This document shows, in pieces, positions 8,442-16,562 of a stretch of 64,000 bases of DNA. The translations under genes and the position numbers were made by a program. The stretch's first letter is position 1, and every line of letters begins with the position of its first letter. The notes below the pieces were generated by a model that worked only from the letters and a program-made list of their open reading frames with translations, was not told the DNA's origin and did no database searches. This DNA comes from Luteimicrobium sp049844995 (lineage in GTDB: Bacteria > Actinomycetota > Actinomycetes > Actinomycetales > Cellulomonadaceae), in assembly GCF_049844995.1 (NCBI RefSeq), contig NZ_JBNCMC010000002.1, positions 682,001 to 746,000 on the forward strand. Reading direction: 5' to 3'.

Positions 8442-9344
8442 TCAGATCGCACGCCGACGGTGCTCCACCTCGGACCGCGCCGGAGCGAGACCCTCGCTCG
8501 TGACGACGTCCGCGGCGTGCCGGGCCGCCACCGCGAGCGCCTCCGGGACGTCCGCGCCGTCGAGCGTGGCGTCCACGAAGCCCGCGACAAACCCGTCTCC
8601 CGCGCCGTTGGTGTCGACGACCCGCTCCACCGGGACCGCGTCGACGTGGTACCACCGGCCGTCGGCGTCGAGCGCGGTCGCCCCGTCGGCGCCGTGCGTG
8701 CACACGACCAGGCGCGCGCCCGCGGCGACGCGCTCGCTCATGAGCGCGCGGTGCTCGGGCAACCGTTCGGAGCTGAGGAACAGGTACGACGCCGCGTCGA
8801 CCCACGGGCGGTGGAACGCGGCCCGCGAGTCCCAGTCGTGCACGTCCGCCCACACGGGCACGCCGCGGCGCGCGGCCTCGGCCAGCAGGGGCTGCGCGTG
8901 CGGCGCCAGGTCCACGACGACGGCGCGCGCCTCGTCGAGCGCGGCCAGCGTGCGCTCCCAGCCCGGGTCGGACGTGGGGACGTCGGACGGTGCGTGCAGG
9001 TACACGGACAGCCGCTCGGAGCCCGACCCCATGAGGTTGAGGTGTCGCTCGGTCCGGCCGTCCGCGGCTGCGGCGGCGGCCAGCTCGAGCCCCGGCACCG
9101 CGAGCGCCGCGCGGGCCGAGCGTCCGGCGTCGTCGTCGCCGAGCACGGTGCGCAGCAGCACGCGGCGGCCGAGGGCCGCGAGGTTGAGCGCCTTGCCCGC
9201 CGACGTCCCGCCGACCGTCCGGTAGGAGCCGTTCGCGAAGACGGTGTGCGGGACCGCGTCGGGCAGCGCGTCGAGGTGGACGATCTCGTTCCACGAGACC
9301 GGTCCCGCGACCACCACGTCGGGGACCTCGGGCGCATGCTTCAT
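8442..9344 (-). CDS. PfkB-family carbohydrate kinase
   Basis: A 300-residue ribokinase-like sugar kinase. The N-terminal GGTSAGKALNLAALG box (residues 45-59) is the first PfkB signature and VVDTNGAGDGFVAGF (242-256) the second, with Asp250 as the catalytic base within GAGD. The start ATG overlaps the stop of the upstream GH13 gene as ATGA, so the two are translationally coupled. This makes it the last gene of the malE-malF-malG-GH13 operon. It probably phosphorylates a hexose released by the hydrolase, or a related sugar; the substrate cannot be read from sequence. A kinase of this family in a maltodextrin operon is less usual than ROK-type glucokinases. Confidence 0.9.
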   Translation of the reverse strand: MKHAPEVPDVVVAGPVSWNEIVHLDALPDAVPHTVFANGSYRTVGGTSAGKALNLAALGRRVLLRTVLGDDDAGRSARAALAVPGLELAAAAAADGRTERHLNLMGSGSERLSVYLHAPSDVPTSDPGWERTLAALDEARAVVVDLAPHAQPLLAEAARRGVPVWADVHDWDSRAAFHRPWVDAASYLFLSSERLPEHRALMSERVAAGARLVVCTHGADGATALDADGRWYHVDAVPVERVVDTNGAGDGFVAGFVDATLDGADVPEALAVAARHAADVVTSEGLAPARSEVEHRRRAI

Positions 9345-11215
9345 GCGAGCCGCCACACGTGCGCGGCCGGACCGTCGCCGGGCAGCTCGAGCACCCGGTC
9401 GGCGCCCGAGCCCGAGACGCGCAGCGGCGCGTCGCCGAGCAGGGTCTCGGGGACGTCGGCGCCGAGCAACGTGCCCGCGGGCAGGCGCGCGCCCGGCCAC
9501 GGTGCCCGCGCCACGAGGACGAGCACCCGCTCGTCGGCGGTCTCGCGGACGTACGCGACGGCGTCGTCGTCGACCACGACCCAGCGCAGGCCGCCCTCGC
9601 GGAGCGCCCGGCTCGAGCGCCGCAGCCGGGCGAGCGTCGCGTAGTGCGCGAACGTGGCCTCGTCGCGGTCTCCGGGGCGGTCCCACGGCATGGGCGTGCG
9701 CGACTCCTCGCCGTTGCGGCCCTCGAGCCCCAGCTCGTCGCCCGCGAACACGACGGGCGTGCCCGGGTAGGTGAACAGCATCGCGGCGGCCGCGTGCGCG
9801 AGGTCGGCGGAGCCGGCGATCGTCCGCAGGCGCGGCGTGTCGTGCGAGGCGAGCATGTTCCACTGCGACCGCGTGACCGCCCACGGCACCGCGGACGCGA
9901 ACTCCCGCATCGTGGCGACCGTCGCCCTACCGTCGCGACGAGCGATCGGACCGGGCAGCTCGAGCGAGCGGACGGCGCCGTGGGGCGTGAGCCACGACCA
10001 CAGCGGCCGCGTGAACGCGGAGTAGTTCATGACGGCGTGCCAGCCGTCGCCCTGCGCGTCGGCTCCGGCGTCGTGGAAGTGCTCGCCCACGAGCAGCGCG
10101 TCCGGGCGGACCGCCGCCATCGTGGAGCGGATCTCCCGCGCGACGCTGTGCGCGCGGTCCGCGTCGCGGTAGCGCCCCGTCATGTTGGCGACGTCGATCC
10201 GCCACCCGTCGAGGCCGGCGTCGAGGTCACCGCCGCCCGCGAGCCAGCGCCCGACGACGGAGCCCGGCCCGCGCACGAGCCGCTCGGCCAGGCCAGGGGC
10301 GCCGTGGTCGAGCTTCGGGAGGCTGGCGTGGCCGAGCCACCCGACGTGCCCGTCGGGCGTCCAGTAGTAGTAGTCGTGCTCGGGCGAGACCGGGTCCGCG
10401 AGGGCGCGACCGAACCACTCGTGTCCGACGCCCGTGTGGTTGGTCGTGAGGTCGCCCATGATCCGCATGCCGCGGGCGTGCACGGCCCGGGCGAGCGCGG
10501 CGAGCGCCGCGTCGCCGCCCAGCAGCGGGTCGATGCGGTCGAACGTCGTGGCGTCGTAGCGGTGGTTCGAGCGGCCGGGGAACGTCGGCGTGAGGTACAG
10601 CACGTCGACGCCGAGCCGCTCGAGGTGGTCGAGCCGCTCCGCGATCCCCCACAGGTCGCCGCCGTAGAGCTGGCGGCCCGCGCCGGGACCGAAGCCGTCG
10701 ACGGGGTCGTCCCAGCGGCGCGGCTCGGCCCAGTCGGGGGTCTCGTGGGCGTCGGCGCGGGCGGAGCGCGCGAACCGGTCCGGGAACACCTGGTAGACGA
10801 GCGAGCCCGTCCCCCACCCGGGCGGCGGCGCGTGCGTGCTCAGCCGGAAGTCCGACGCGTCGGGCACGTCGCGGGTCGCGACCCCGCGGCCCGTGAGCCA
10901 ACGGTGCCCGCCGGGCCTCGTCGACGGGCCCAGGAAGAACCGGTACGACGTGACCGGGTTGTGCGCGACGACATCCGCGACGAACCACGTCTCGTGCTCG
11001 TCACGACGCTCAGGCCGCGCCTGCACGAGGAGCGGCTCGCCGTCCTGCACCACCCGGACCCACACGTCGTCGTCGCCGGGAGCGTCGGGCGCGTGCGGCA
11101 CGCGGACGCGGACGGGGACGGCGTCGCCGAGCGCCGGCGCGCCCGCGGGCACGTACGCCTCGGAGCCGTCGTGGTGCGGGAGGTCGGTCAGGACACGGGT
11201 GCGGCCGCCGGTCAT
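9341..11215 (-). CDS. Glycoside hydrolase family 13, cyclomaltodextrinase/neopullulanase-like
   Basis: A 624-residue protein with a beta-sandwich N-domain (residues 1-125, CBM34-like), a (beta/alpha)8 barrel beginning at VYQVFPDRFA (140-149) and a short C-domain. Family 13 catalytic residues are present: nucleophile Asp341 in GWRIDVANM, acid/base Glu378 in VGEHF, and the stabilising Asp459 in ASHDT. There is no signal peptide, so it should act in the cytosol on imported alpha-1,4/1,6 oligosaccharides. The N-domain suggests cyclodextrin, maltodextrin or pullulan-derived substrates. Its ATG overlaps the malG stop and its TGA overlaps the kinase start, placing it firmly in the transport operon. 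The exact linkage specificity is not decidable here. Confidence 0.92.
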   Translation of the reverse strand: MTGGRTRVLTDLPHHDGSEAYVPAGAPALGDAVPVRVRVPHAPDAPGDDDVWVRVVQDGEPLLVQARPERRDEHETWFVADVVAHNPVTSYRFFLGPSTRPGGHRWLTGRGVATRDVPDASDFRLSTHAPPPGWGTGSLVYQVFPDRFARSARADAHETPDWAEPRRWDDPVDGFGPGAGRQLYGGDLWGIAERLDHLERLGVDVLYLTPTFPGRSNHRYDATTFDRIDPLLGGDAALAALARAVHARGMRIMGDLTTNHTGVGHEWFGRALADPVSPEHDYYYWTPDGHVGWLGHASLPKLDHGAPGLAERLVRGPGSVVGRWLAGGGDLDAGLDGWRIDVANMTGRYRDADRAHSVAREIRSTMAAVRPDALLVGEHFHDAGADAQGDGWHAVMNYSAFTRPLWSWLTPHGAVRSLELPGPIARRDGRATVATMREFASAVPWAVTRSQWNMLASHDTPRLRTIAGSADLAHAAAAMLFTYPGTPVVFAGDELGLEGRNGEESRTPMPWDRPGDRDEATFAHYATLARLRRSSRALREGGLRWVVVDDDAVAYVRETADERVLVLVARAPWPGARLPAGTLLGADVPETLLGDAPLRVSGSGADRVLELPGDGPAAHVWRLA

Positions 11216-12144
11216 CCCTTGACCGAGCCCGAGGTCAGGCCCCCGACGATGTACTTCTGCAGGAACAGGAACAGCAGGATCACGGGGATCGCCGCGAGGA
11301 CGGCCCCTGCGGCGAACAGGCCCCAGGGCGCGTTGCGCTCGTCGGACGCCCACTGGTAGAGGCCGATCGCGAGCGTGAACTTGTTCGTGGACTGCAGCAC
11401 GGTGCTCGCGATGAAGAACTCGCCGTACGTGCTGATGAACGACAGCAGGCCCACGACCACGAGGATCGGCGTCACGAGCGGCATGATGATCGTCCAGTAG
11501 ACCTGGCCGTGGGTCGCGCCGTCGATGCGGGCGGCCTCGTCGAGCTCCTTGGGCACCGTGTTGAAGAACCCGTAGAGCAGGAACGTGTTCACGCCGAGCG
11601 CGCCGCCGAGATAGACGGCGATGAGCCCGGGGATCGAGTTGAGGCCGAGGACCGGGAACACGTCCTTGAGCTGCAGGAGCAGCAGGAAGATCGCGACCGC
11701 GGCCAGCATCTGCGGGAACATCTGGACGAGCAGCAGGCCGGTGAGCGTCGAGCGGCGCCCGCGGAACCGGTAGCGCGAGAACGCGTACGCCGCGGCGGCG
11801 CCCATGAGCACGGTCCCGATCGCCGTCACCACGCAGATGATCAGCGAGTTCGCGGCCCACCGGCCGAACCCGCGGTGGAACAGCTCCGTGAAGTTGGAGA
11901 GGCTCACCGACGAGAACAGGTCGTTCGAGCCCGTCAGGCTGCCGTTCGGGTTGAGTGCGGCCGACAGGACGTAGAGCAACGGCAGGATGCAGAAGGCGAT
12001 GGCCAGGACGCCCACGACGTGGCGCCAGCCGACCTCCTTCCACCACCGGCCGCCGCGGAGGCGGGTGTCGTTGACGGGCCCGCCGGCGTCGTCGGCGCTC
12101 TCGACCCGGGCGATCGGGGTGCGGGTCGGCTCGATGGCGGCCAT
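11212..12144 (-). CDS. malG: ABC sugar transporter permease, MalG type
   Basis: A 310-residue inner-membrane permease with six predicted helices and a cytosolic N-terminal tail of about 45 residues. The EAA loop that docks the ATPase reads KELDEAARIDGATHGQVYW. IVGGLTSGSVKG is the usual MalG C-terminus. It begins 1 base after the malF stop and its own stop overlaps the GH13 start, so MalE, MalF, MalG and hydrolase should be made from one message. The substrate is inferred to be maltose or maltodextrins from the partner binding protein and the glucan hydrolases around it. Confidence 0.94.
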   Translation of the reverse strand: MAAIEPTRTPIARVESADDAGGPVNDTRLRGGRWWKEVGWRHVVGVLAIAFCILPLLYVLSAALNPNGSLTGSNDLFSSVSLSNFTELFHRGFGRWAANSLIICVVTAIGTVLMGAAAAYAFSRYRFRGRRSTLTGLLLVQMFPQMLAAVAIFLLLLQLKDVFPVLGLNSIPGLIAVYLGGALGVNTFLLYGFFNTVPKELDEAARIDGATHGQVYWTIIMPLVTPILVVVGLLSFISTYGEFFIASTVLQSTNKFTLAIGLYQWASDERNAPWGLFAAGAVLAAIPVILLFLFLQKYIVGGLTSGSVKG

Positions 12145-12145
12145 G

Positions 12146-13780
12146 TCAGAGCTCCTCGAGGGTGCGCGTGCGACGGAAGCCGAGCCACGAGATCAGCCCG
12201 ACGACGATGAAGATGAGGATCGACACGGCGCTCGCGAGGCCGTAGTCGTTCGATCCCGTCCCGAAGGCCACCGAGTAGACCATCGAGATGAGGATGTCGG
12301 TGCTGCCGACGGGGATCGGCGCGCCCACGAAGTCCGGCCCGCCTCCCGTGAGCAGGTAGATCAGCGAGAAGTTGTTGAAGTTGAACGCGAAGCTCGAGAT
12401 CAGGAGCGGCGCGACGCTCACCATGAGGAGCGGGAGCGTGATGGAGCGGAACGCCCGGAACGGGCCGGCGCCGTCGACGCGCGCCGACTCCATGACGTCG
12501 CCCGGGATGGACTGCAGCGCACCCGTGCAGATGAGGAACATGTAGGGGAAGCCGAGCCAGAGGTTCACCCCCAGCACCGACAGCTTCGCCAGCCACGGGT
12601 CGCCGAGCCAGTCGATGTTCGCGCCGCCCAGGAGCACCTGGTTGACGAAGCCGAACTTGGAGTTGAGCATGCCGCTCCACACCAGCGCGGCGAGGAAGCC
12701 GGGGAACGCGTACGGCAGGATCAGCAGCGAGCGGTAGATCTTGCGGCCCCGGACCCGCGGGTCGTTGAACACCAGCGCGAGGAAGAGGCCGAGGAAGAAC
12801 GTCGTCGCGACCGACAGGAACGCGAAGGCGAACGTCCAGAGCGTGACCTTCAGGAAGATGCCGGAGATCCGCGAGTCCGTGAACATCTTCGTGAAGTTCT
12901 CCCAGCCGACGGTGACCCGCCAGCCCGGCTCGAGCCTCTCGCCCTTCGCCGACACGAAGTTGCCGTGGTCGCTCGGCGTGTACGTCACGCCCGTCTTGGT
13001 GTTGGTGAACGTGTCGGTCTTCGCGTCGTACTCCATGACGGGCGAGAAGACGTAGGCCACGGAGCCGTTCTGCGTGCGCAGGGTGCCGTCCGCGGCGTCG
13101 TCGGAGACGGGGACCGCGAGCGCAGTGACGTCCTTGGCGCGGCCGGCGATGTCGGCGAAGGTCAGCACCTGCCAGCCGGGGACCGCGGTGACCTTGGTGC
13201 CGGCGACCGTCGCGCCGTCCGCGGGGGCGAGCGGGTCGTCCGCGGTGCCGATCTCGGCCTTCCCGTCCTGCACGACGGCGAAGCCCAGCTCGTCGCCGCG
13301 GCTCACCACCGCGACGGGGAAGGCCGCCGAGCCGGGCAGCCGCACCTGGTTCTGCGTCTCGATCGCGGAGATCGCGTCGGACTTGGTGGAGTTGTGCCCG
13401 TCGCCGTAGTTCGTGAACGCGATGTACCCCGTGTACGCCATGACGAAGAGCTGGTACACGAGGAGGAACAGCATCCCGGGCACCAGGTACTTCGCGGGGA
13501 TCGCGCGCTTGGAGAAGTACGCCCAGTTGACGACGGCGAGCGCCAGCACGAGGAACGCGACGATCCCCCAGCTCTGGACGCCGGCCGCCGCGACGATGCC
13601 GTAGAGGCCCAGCGCGTCGACGAGCCCGACGAGGATCAGCTTGGCGATCCAGCCCGGGCTGAACCGCCGGGCGTGCGACTCGGGGCGCGGGGGGACGGTC
13701 GGCCGCGGGGCGGGTCCGTCGGCGCCGCCGTCGCCGGGTGCGGCGTCCGGAGCGCGGGGGGCGAGCGTCTGCTCGGTCAT
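12146..13780 (-). CDS. malF: ABC sugar transporter permease, MalF type
   Basis: A 544-residue permease with N-terminal helices (about 42-125), a large extracytoplasmic loop of about 160 residues (about 130-300) and six C-terminal helices. The big loop is the MalF P2-type domain that contacts the loaded binding protein and separates MalF from generic sugar permeases. The EAA motif reads GDVMESARVDGAGPFRAF. The Pro-rich N-terminal tail (about 40 residues) is typical of actinobacterial versions. It is preceded by malE after an 81-base gap that contains a very stable hairpin, and followed after 1 base by malG. Confidence 0.95.
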   Translation of the reverse strand: MTEQTLAPRAPDAAPGDGGADGPAPRPTVPPRPESHARRFSPGWIAKLILVGLVDALGLYGIVAAAGVQSWGIVAFLVLALAVVNWAYFSKRAIPAKYLVPGMLFLLVYQLFVMAYTGYIAFTNYGDGHNSTKSDAISAIETQNQVRLPGSAAFPVAVVSRGDELGFAVVQDGKAEIGTADDPLAPADGATVAGTKVTAVPGWQVLTFADIAGRAKDVTALAVPVSDDAADGTLRTQNGSVAYVFSPVMEYDAKTDTFTNTKTGVTYTPSDHGNFVSAKGERLEPGWRVTVGWENFTKMFTDSRISGIFLKVTLWTFAFAFLSVATTFFLGLFLALVFNDPRVRGRKIYRSLLILPYAFPGFLAALVWSGMLNSKFGFVNQVLLGGANIDWLGDPWLAKLSVLGVNLWLGFPYMFLICTGALQSIPGDVMESARVDGAGPFRAFRSITLPLLMVSVAPLLISSFAFNFNNFSLIYLLTGGGPDFVGAPIPVGSTDILISMVYSVAFGTGSNDYGLASAVSILIFIVVGLISWLGFRRTRTLEEL

Positions 13781-13817
13781 CGTCGTCTCTTTCGTGCGGT
13801 GCGTCGGGCGTGAACGG

Positions 13818-13853
13818 GACCGGCCCGCCCCGACGGTGCGGGGCGGGCCGGTC
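13818..13853. terminator. Intercistronic 14-bp GC hairpin between malE and malF
   Basis: GACCGGCCCGCCCC (13818-13831) and GGGGCGGGCCGGTC (13840-13853) pair perfectly around an 8-base loop, directly downstream of the malE stop. Because malF continues on the same strand, this is probably a partial terminator or a 3'-end stabiliser that keeps MalE in excess over the membrane subunits. That arrangement is well known for mal operons, but its use here is inferred. Confidence 0.75.
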
Positions 13854-13861
13854 GGGTGGCG

Positions 13862-15136
13862 TCAGCCCTTCGACTTGTCGATGGCCGCCTGGATGTTCTT
13901 GATCATGGTGTCCCACGCAGCGTCGGGGTCCTTCGCCTTGCCGGAGATGATCTGCGCCTCGGTGGTGCCCCAGAAGGACCAGACCGAGTCCATGGCCGGG
14001 ATGGCGGGCATGGGCGTCGTGCCGGCCGCGTCGGTGAAGCCCTTGATGATCGGGTCGTCGACCTTGTCCGCGGCCGCGGTCAGCGCGGGCATGCGCTGAC
14101 CGGCCGTGTACAGCTCGGTCTGGACCGCCTCGGAGCCGAGGAAGTTGGTGACGAAGTCGTTCGCCACGATCGGGTTCTGCGTCTTGGCGCTGATGTACGC
14201 GCCCTGCACGCCGACGAACGGGTTCGACTTCTCGCCGCCCGCGCTCGGGAGCGGCAGGACGGTGATGTCGAGGCCGGCCTTCTTGAACGCCGGGGTGTTC
14301 CAGGGACCCGTGAGGATGTACGGGGTCTGGCCGTGCGAGAACGCGTCGGTGGCCTTCTGCGAGTCGATCGCGGTGTCGAGGACGTCGTCCTTGCCGAGCT
14401 TCGCGAGGTACTGGGCGAACTTGTGGCCGGCGTCGCCGCCCATCGTGAGCGTGTCGGTGTACGAGCCGTCGTCGTTCTGCTTGAAGACGGGCGCCCCGAA
14501 CGACGTCTGGAACGGGTACAGGTGGTACGGGTCGCCGTCCTTGCCCTGCTGGACGACGAACGGGTACTTCACCTTCGCGTTCTTCGCCATGACCTGCTTG
14601 CCCTGGGTGACGAGGCCGTCGAACGTGTCGGGCGTGCTGCTCGCAAGCTTGTTGTTGCGCACGAGCGCGAGGTTCTCGATGGCGTACGGCACGCCGTAGA
14701 CCTGGCCGTCGTAGGTGAAGGCCGAGATGGTCACGGGCGAGAACTCGCTCGCCTTGTCGCCGAGCTCGATGGGCTGCACCGTGCCGTTGGTGACGAGCTG
14801 CCCGGCCCAGTCGTGCGCGCCGACGACGATGTCGGGGCCCTCGCCGGTCGGCTCCTGCTTGACGAAGTCGGCGCGGATGTCCGCGGACGCCTTCTGCACG
14901 ACCGTGACCTTGACGCCGGACTGCGCCTGGTACTCCTGGCCCAGCTTCTTGAAGGCGTCGATCCGCGTCTCGTCGGTCCAGATGGTCAGCGTGCCCGTGA
15001 GCTGGGGCGCTGCGCTGCTGGCTGCGGCCGACGGCGAGGACGGCTTGTCGCCGCTGCCCGAGTCGGACGAGCAGGCGGTGAGCGCGAGAGCCGCGCCGAG
15101 GGCGACCGCCGTCGCCGAGAAGATGCTCCGTCGCAT
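13862..15136 (-). CDS. malE: Extracellular maltose/maltodextrin-binding lipoprotein
   Basis: A 424-residue solute-binding protein of the MalE type. The N-terminus MRRSIFSATAV and hydrophobic stretch end in the lipobox LALTAC (Cys22), so it is a lipoprotein anchored to the outer face of the membrane, followed by a Ser/Ala/Pro linker. The mature domain shows TIWTDETRIDAFKKL, VPYAIENLALVRN and ILTGPWNTPAFKKAG, typical of maltose/cyclodextrin binders. ATG 15136 is chosen because GGGAG lies 8 bases upstream; in-frame ATGs at 15151 and 15205 lack such a site and would bury the signal peptide. It is the first gene of the operon and divergent from the LacI-type regulator, with operator motifs in the 221-base gap. 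Confidence 0.95.
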   Translation of the reverse strand: MRRSIFSATAVALGAALALTACSSDSGSGDKPSSPSAAASSAAPQLTGTLTIWTDETRIDAFKKLGQEYQAQSGVKVTVVQKASADIRADFVKQEPTGEGPDIVVGAHDWAGQLVTNGTVQPIELGDKASEFSPVTISAFTYDGQVYGVPYAIENLALVRNNKLASSTPDTFDGLVTQGKQVMAKNAKVKYPFVVQQGKDGDPYHLYPFQTSFGAPVFKQNDDGSYTDTLTMGGDAGHKFAQYLAKLGKDDVLDTAIDSQKATDAFSHGQTPYILTGPWNTPAFKKAGLDITVLPLPSAGGEKSNPFVGVQGAYISAKTQNPIVANDFVTNFLGSEAVQTELYTAGQRMPALTAAADKVDDPIIKGFTDAAGTTPMPAIPAMDSVWSFWGTTEAQIISGKAKDPDAAWDTMIKNIQAAIDKSKG

Positions 15137-15231
15137 CGGTGTGTCTCCCATGAGGTCGAGGGTGGCCGCGCGGCGTCGCACGCCGACGTCGGCCTTGGAT
15201 GGCATGACCGTAGGCGAAGGTGGCCCCGCTG

Positions 15232-15280
15232 TGCAACCGCTTGCAGCAAGGCCGTCGCCGTCGTTACAGTTTCGTTGCAG
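15232..15280. promoter_or_regulatory. MalR/LacI-type operator cluster between malE and the regulator
   Basis: TGCAA-CCGC-TTGCA (15232-15245) is a symmetric LacI-family site, overlapping CTTGC-A-GCAAG (15240-15250). A further GTTGCAG lies at 15274-15280. CTTGCAG-type repeats are the recognised element of MalR in Streptomyces, where maltose relieves repression of malE. The cluster sits in the divergent malE/regulator promoter region, about 100 bases from each start, so one protein could control both. Binding is inferred, not shown. Confidence 0.7.
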
Positions 15281-15357
15281 TCCAGCGCTCCGCCGACGAC
15301 GGCGGACCGTGCTCGCCGGCCAGACGGCCGGCCAGAAACCAGCGACAAGGAGGTCCT

Positions 15358-16419
15358 GTGCGCCGGACCACTACGCTCGTAACCGTGCGTACCCGTCTTG
15401 CAGACCTGGCCCAGCTCGCGGGCGTGAGCACCGCGACGGTCTCGCGGGTCCTCAACGGCAAGTCCAACGTCTCCCGCGAGACCCGCCAGGCCGTGCTCTC
15501 CGCGCTCGACCAGCTCGGCTACGAGCGGCCCGAGCGGCTCAAGCACCGGTCCGCCGGGCTCATCGGGCTCGTCGTGCCGGAGCTCGTCAACCCGGTGTTC
15601 CCCGCCTTCGCGCAGGTCATCGAGGACCATCTCGCCGACGCCGGGTACACGCCCGTCCTCTGCACCCAGTCGCCCGGCGGCACCACCGAGGACGAGTACG
15701 TCGAGATCCTCATGGAGCACGGCGTCGACGGCATCGTGTTCGTCTCCGGGCTGCACGCCGACACCCAGGCCGGCCGCGACCGCTACGTGCGGCTGCGCGA
15801 GCGGGGTATGCCGATCGTGCTCGTGGGCGGCTACGCGGAGGGCATCGACGCGCCCTTCGTGTCCGCCGACGACGCCCGGGCCGCCGAGCTCGCGGTGCGG
15901 CACCTGGTCAGCCTGGGGCACCGCCGGATCGGCCTGGCCGCGGGCCCGACGCGCTTCGTCCCGACCCAGCGCAAGCAGGAGGGCTTCGTGAGCGCCCTCG
16001 TGCAGCACGGCCTCGCCGCAGACGCGGCCGAGGCGCGCACGCACGTGGTCAACACGCTGTTCACGCTCGAGGGCGGGCAGGCCGCCGCGGAGGAGCTCCT
16101 CGCGAGCGGGCACACCGCGGTCGTGTGCGCGAGCGACCTCATGGCGCTCGGGGTGACGCGCGCGGCGCGCGCCCGCGGCCTCGCCGTCCCCGGGGACATG
16201 TCGGTGGTGGGCTACGACGACTCGCCGCTGATCGCCTTCACCGACCCGCCTCTGACGACCGTGCGCCAGCCCGTCGCGGCGATGGGGCGCGCCGCCGTGG
16301 CCGCGCTGCTGACCGAGATCTCGGGCGACCGCGCGCCCCGCAGCGAGCTGCTCTTCCAGCCCGAGCTCGTCGTGCGCGAGTCCACGGGGAGCGCGCCGGT
16401 GGACGTCCCGGTCGCCTGA
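15358..16419 (+). CDS. LacI-family transcriptional regulator, probable maltose repressor
   Basis: A 353-residue regulator. The N-terminal LacI helix-turn-helix is complete: RLADLAQLAGVSTATVSRVL followed by the hinge region ETRQAVLSALDQLGYE. The periplasmic-binding-like effector domain follows, with GLVVPELVNPVFPAF and VVGYDDSPLIAFTDPPLTTV near the end. The GTG at 15358 is chosen because AAGGAGG sits 4 bases upstream. It lies between the divergent malE operon and the co-directional alpha-glucosidase gene, and TGCAA-type motifs flank both, so it most likely represses both in the absence of maltose or maltodextrin. The effector sugar is inferred from context. Confidence 0.92.
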   Translation: MRRTTTLVTVRTRLADLAQLAGVSTATVSRVLNGKSNVSRETRQAVLSALDQLGYERPERLKHRSAGLIGLVVPELVNPVFPAFAQVIEDHLADAGYTPVLCTQSPGGTTEDEYVEILMEHGVDGIVFVSGLHADTQAGRDRYVRLRERGMPIVLVGGYAEGIDAPFVSADDARAAELAVRHLVSLGHRRIGLAAGPTRFVPTQRKQEGFVSALVQHGLAADAAEARTHVVNTLFTLEGGQAAAEELLASGHTAVVCASDLMALGVTRAARARGLAVPGDMSVVGYDDSPLIAFTDPPLTTVRQPVAAMGRAAVAALLTEISGDRAPRSELLFQPELVVRESTGSAPVDVPVA

Positions 16420-16449
16420 TCCGCGGCGGGCGGCCGCCCGCGACCTCGG

Positions 16450-16487
16450 TTGACGGGCGCGGGTCGGCCTGTGCAAGGATGCTGCAA
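16450..16487 (+). promoter_or_regulatory. Probable promoter and MalR-type operator of the alpha-glucosidase gene
   Basis: TTGACG at 16450-16455 is a good -35 element. Downstream, TGCAAGGATGCTGCAA (16472-16487) contains two TGCAA half-sites; read on the minus strand the second is TTGCAGC, the same motif found before malE. A repressor bound there would cover the -10 region. This links the gene to the LacI-type regulator just upstream. Confidence 0.6.
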
Positions 16488-16562
16488 CGTACATCGCAGT
16501 CTTGCCGTGCTGACCACCCAGCGAGACGCCTCCCTCCCCGACGATGCGAGGACAGCCCTCCC

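Noticed and set aside
9341..12046. Apparent 901-residue fusion of a transporter frame and GH13
   Set aside because: The N-terminal part is an out-of-frame reading of malG; the real GH13 begins at ATG 11215.
11934..15236. 1100-residue open frame on minus through malE, malF and malG
   Set aside because: Wrong frame relative to three clear transporter genes; Arg/His-rich translation without domain signatures.
14715..16562. Upstream extension of the alpha-glucosidase frame through malE and the LacI gene
   Set aside because: Open only because of GC bias; the enzyme starts at ATG 16563 after a promoter and operator region.
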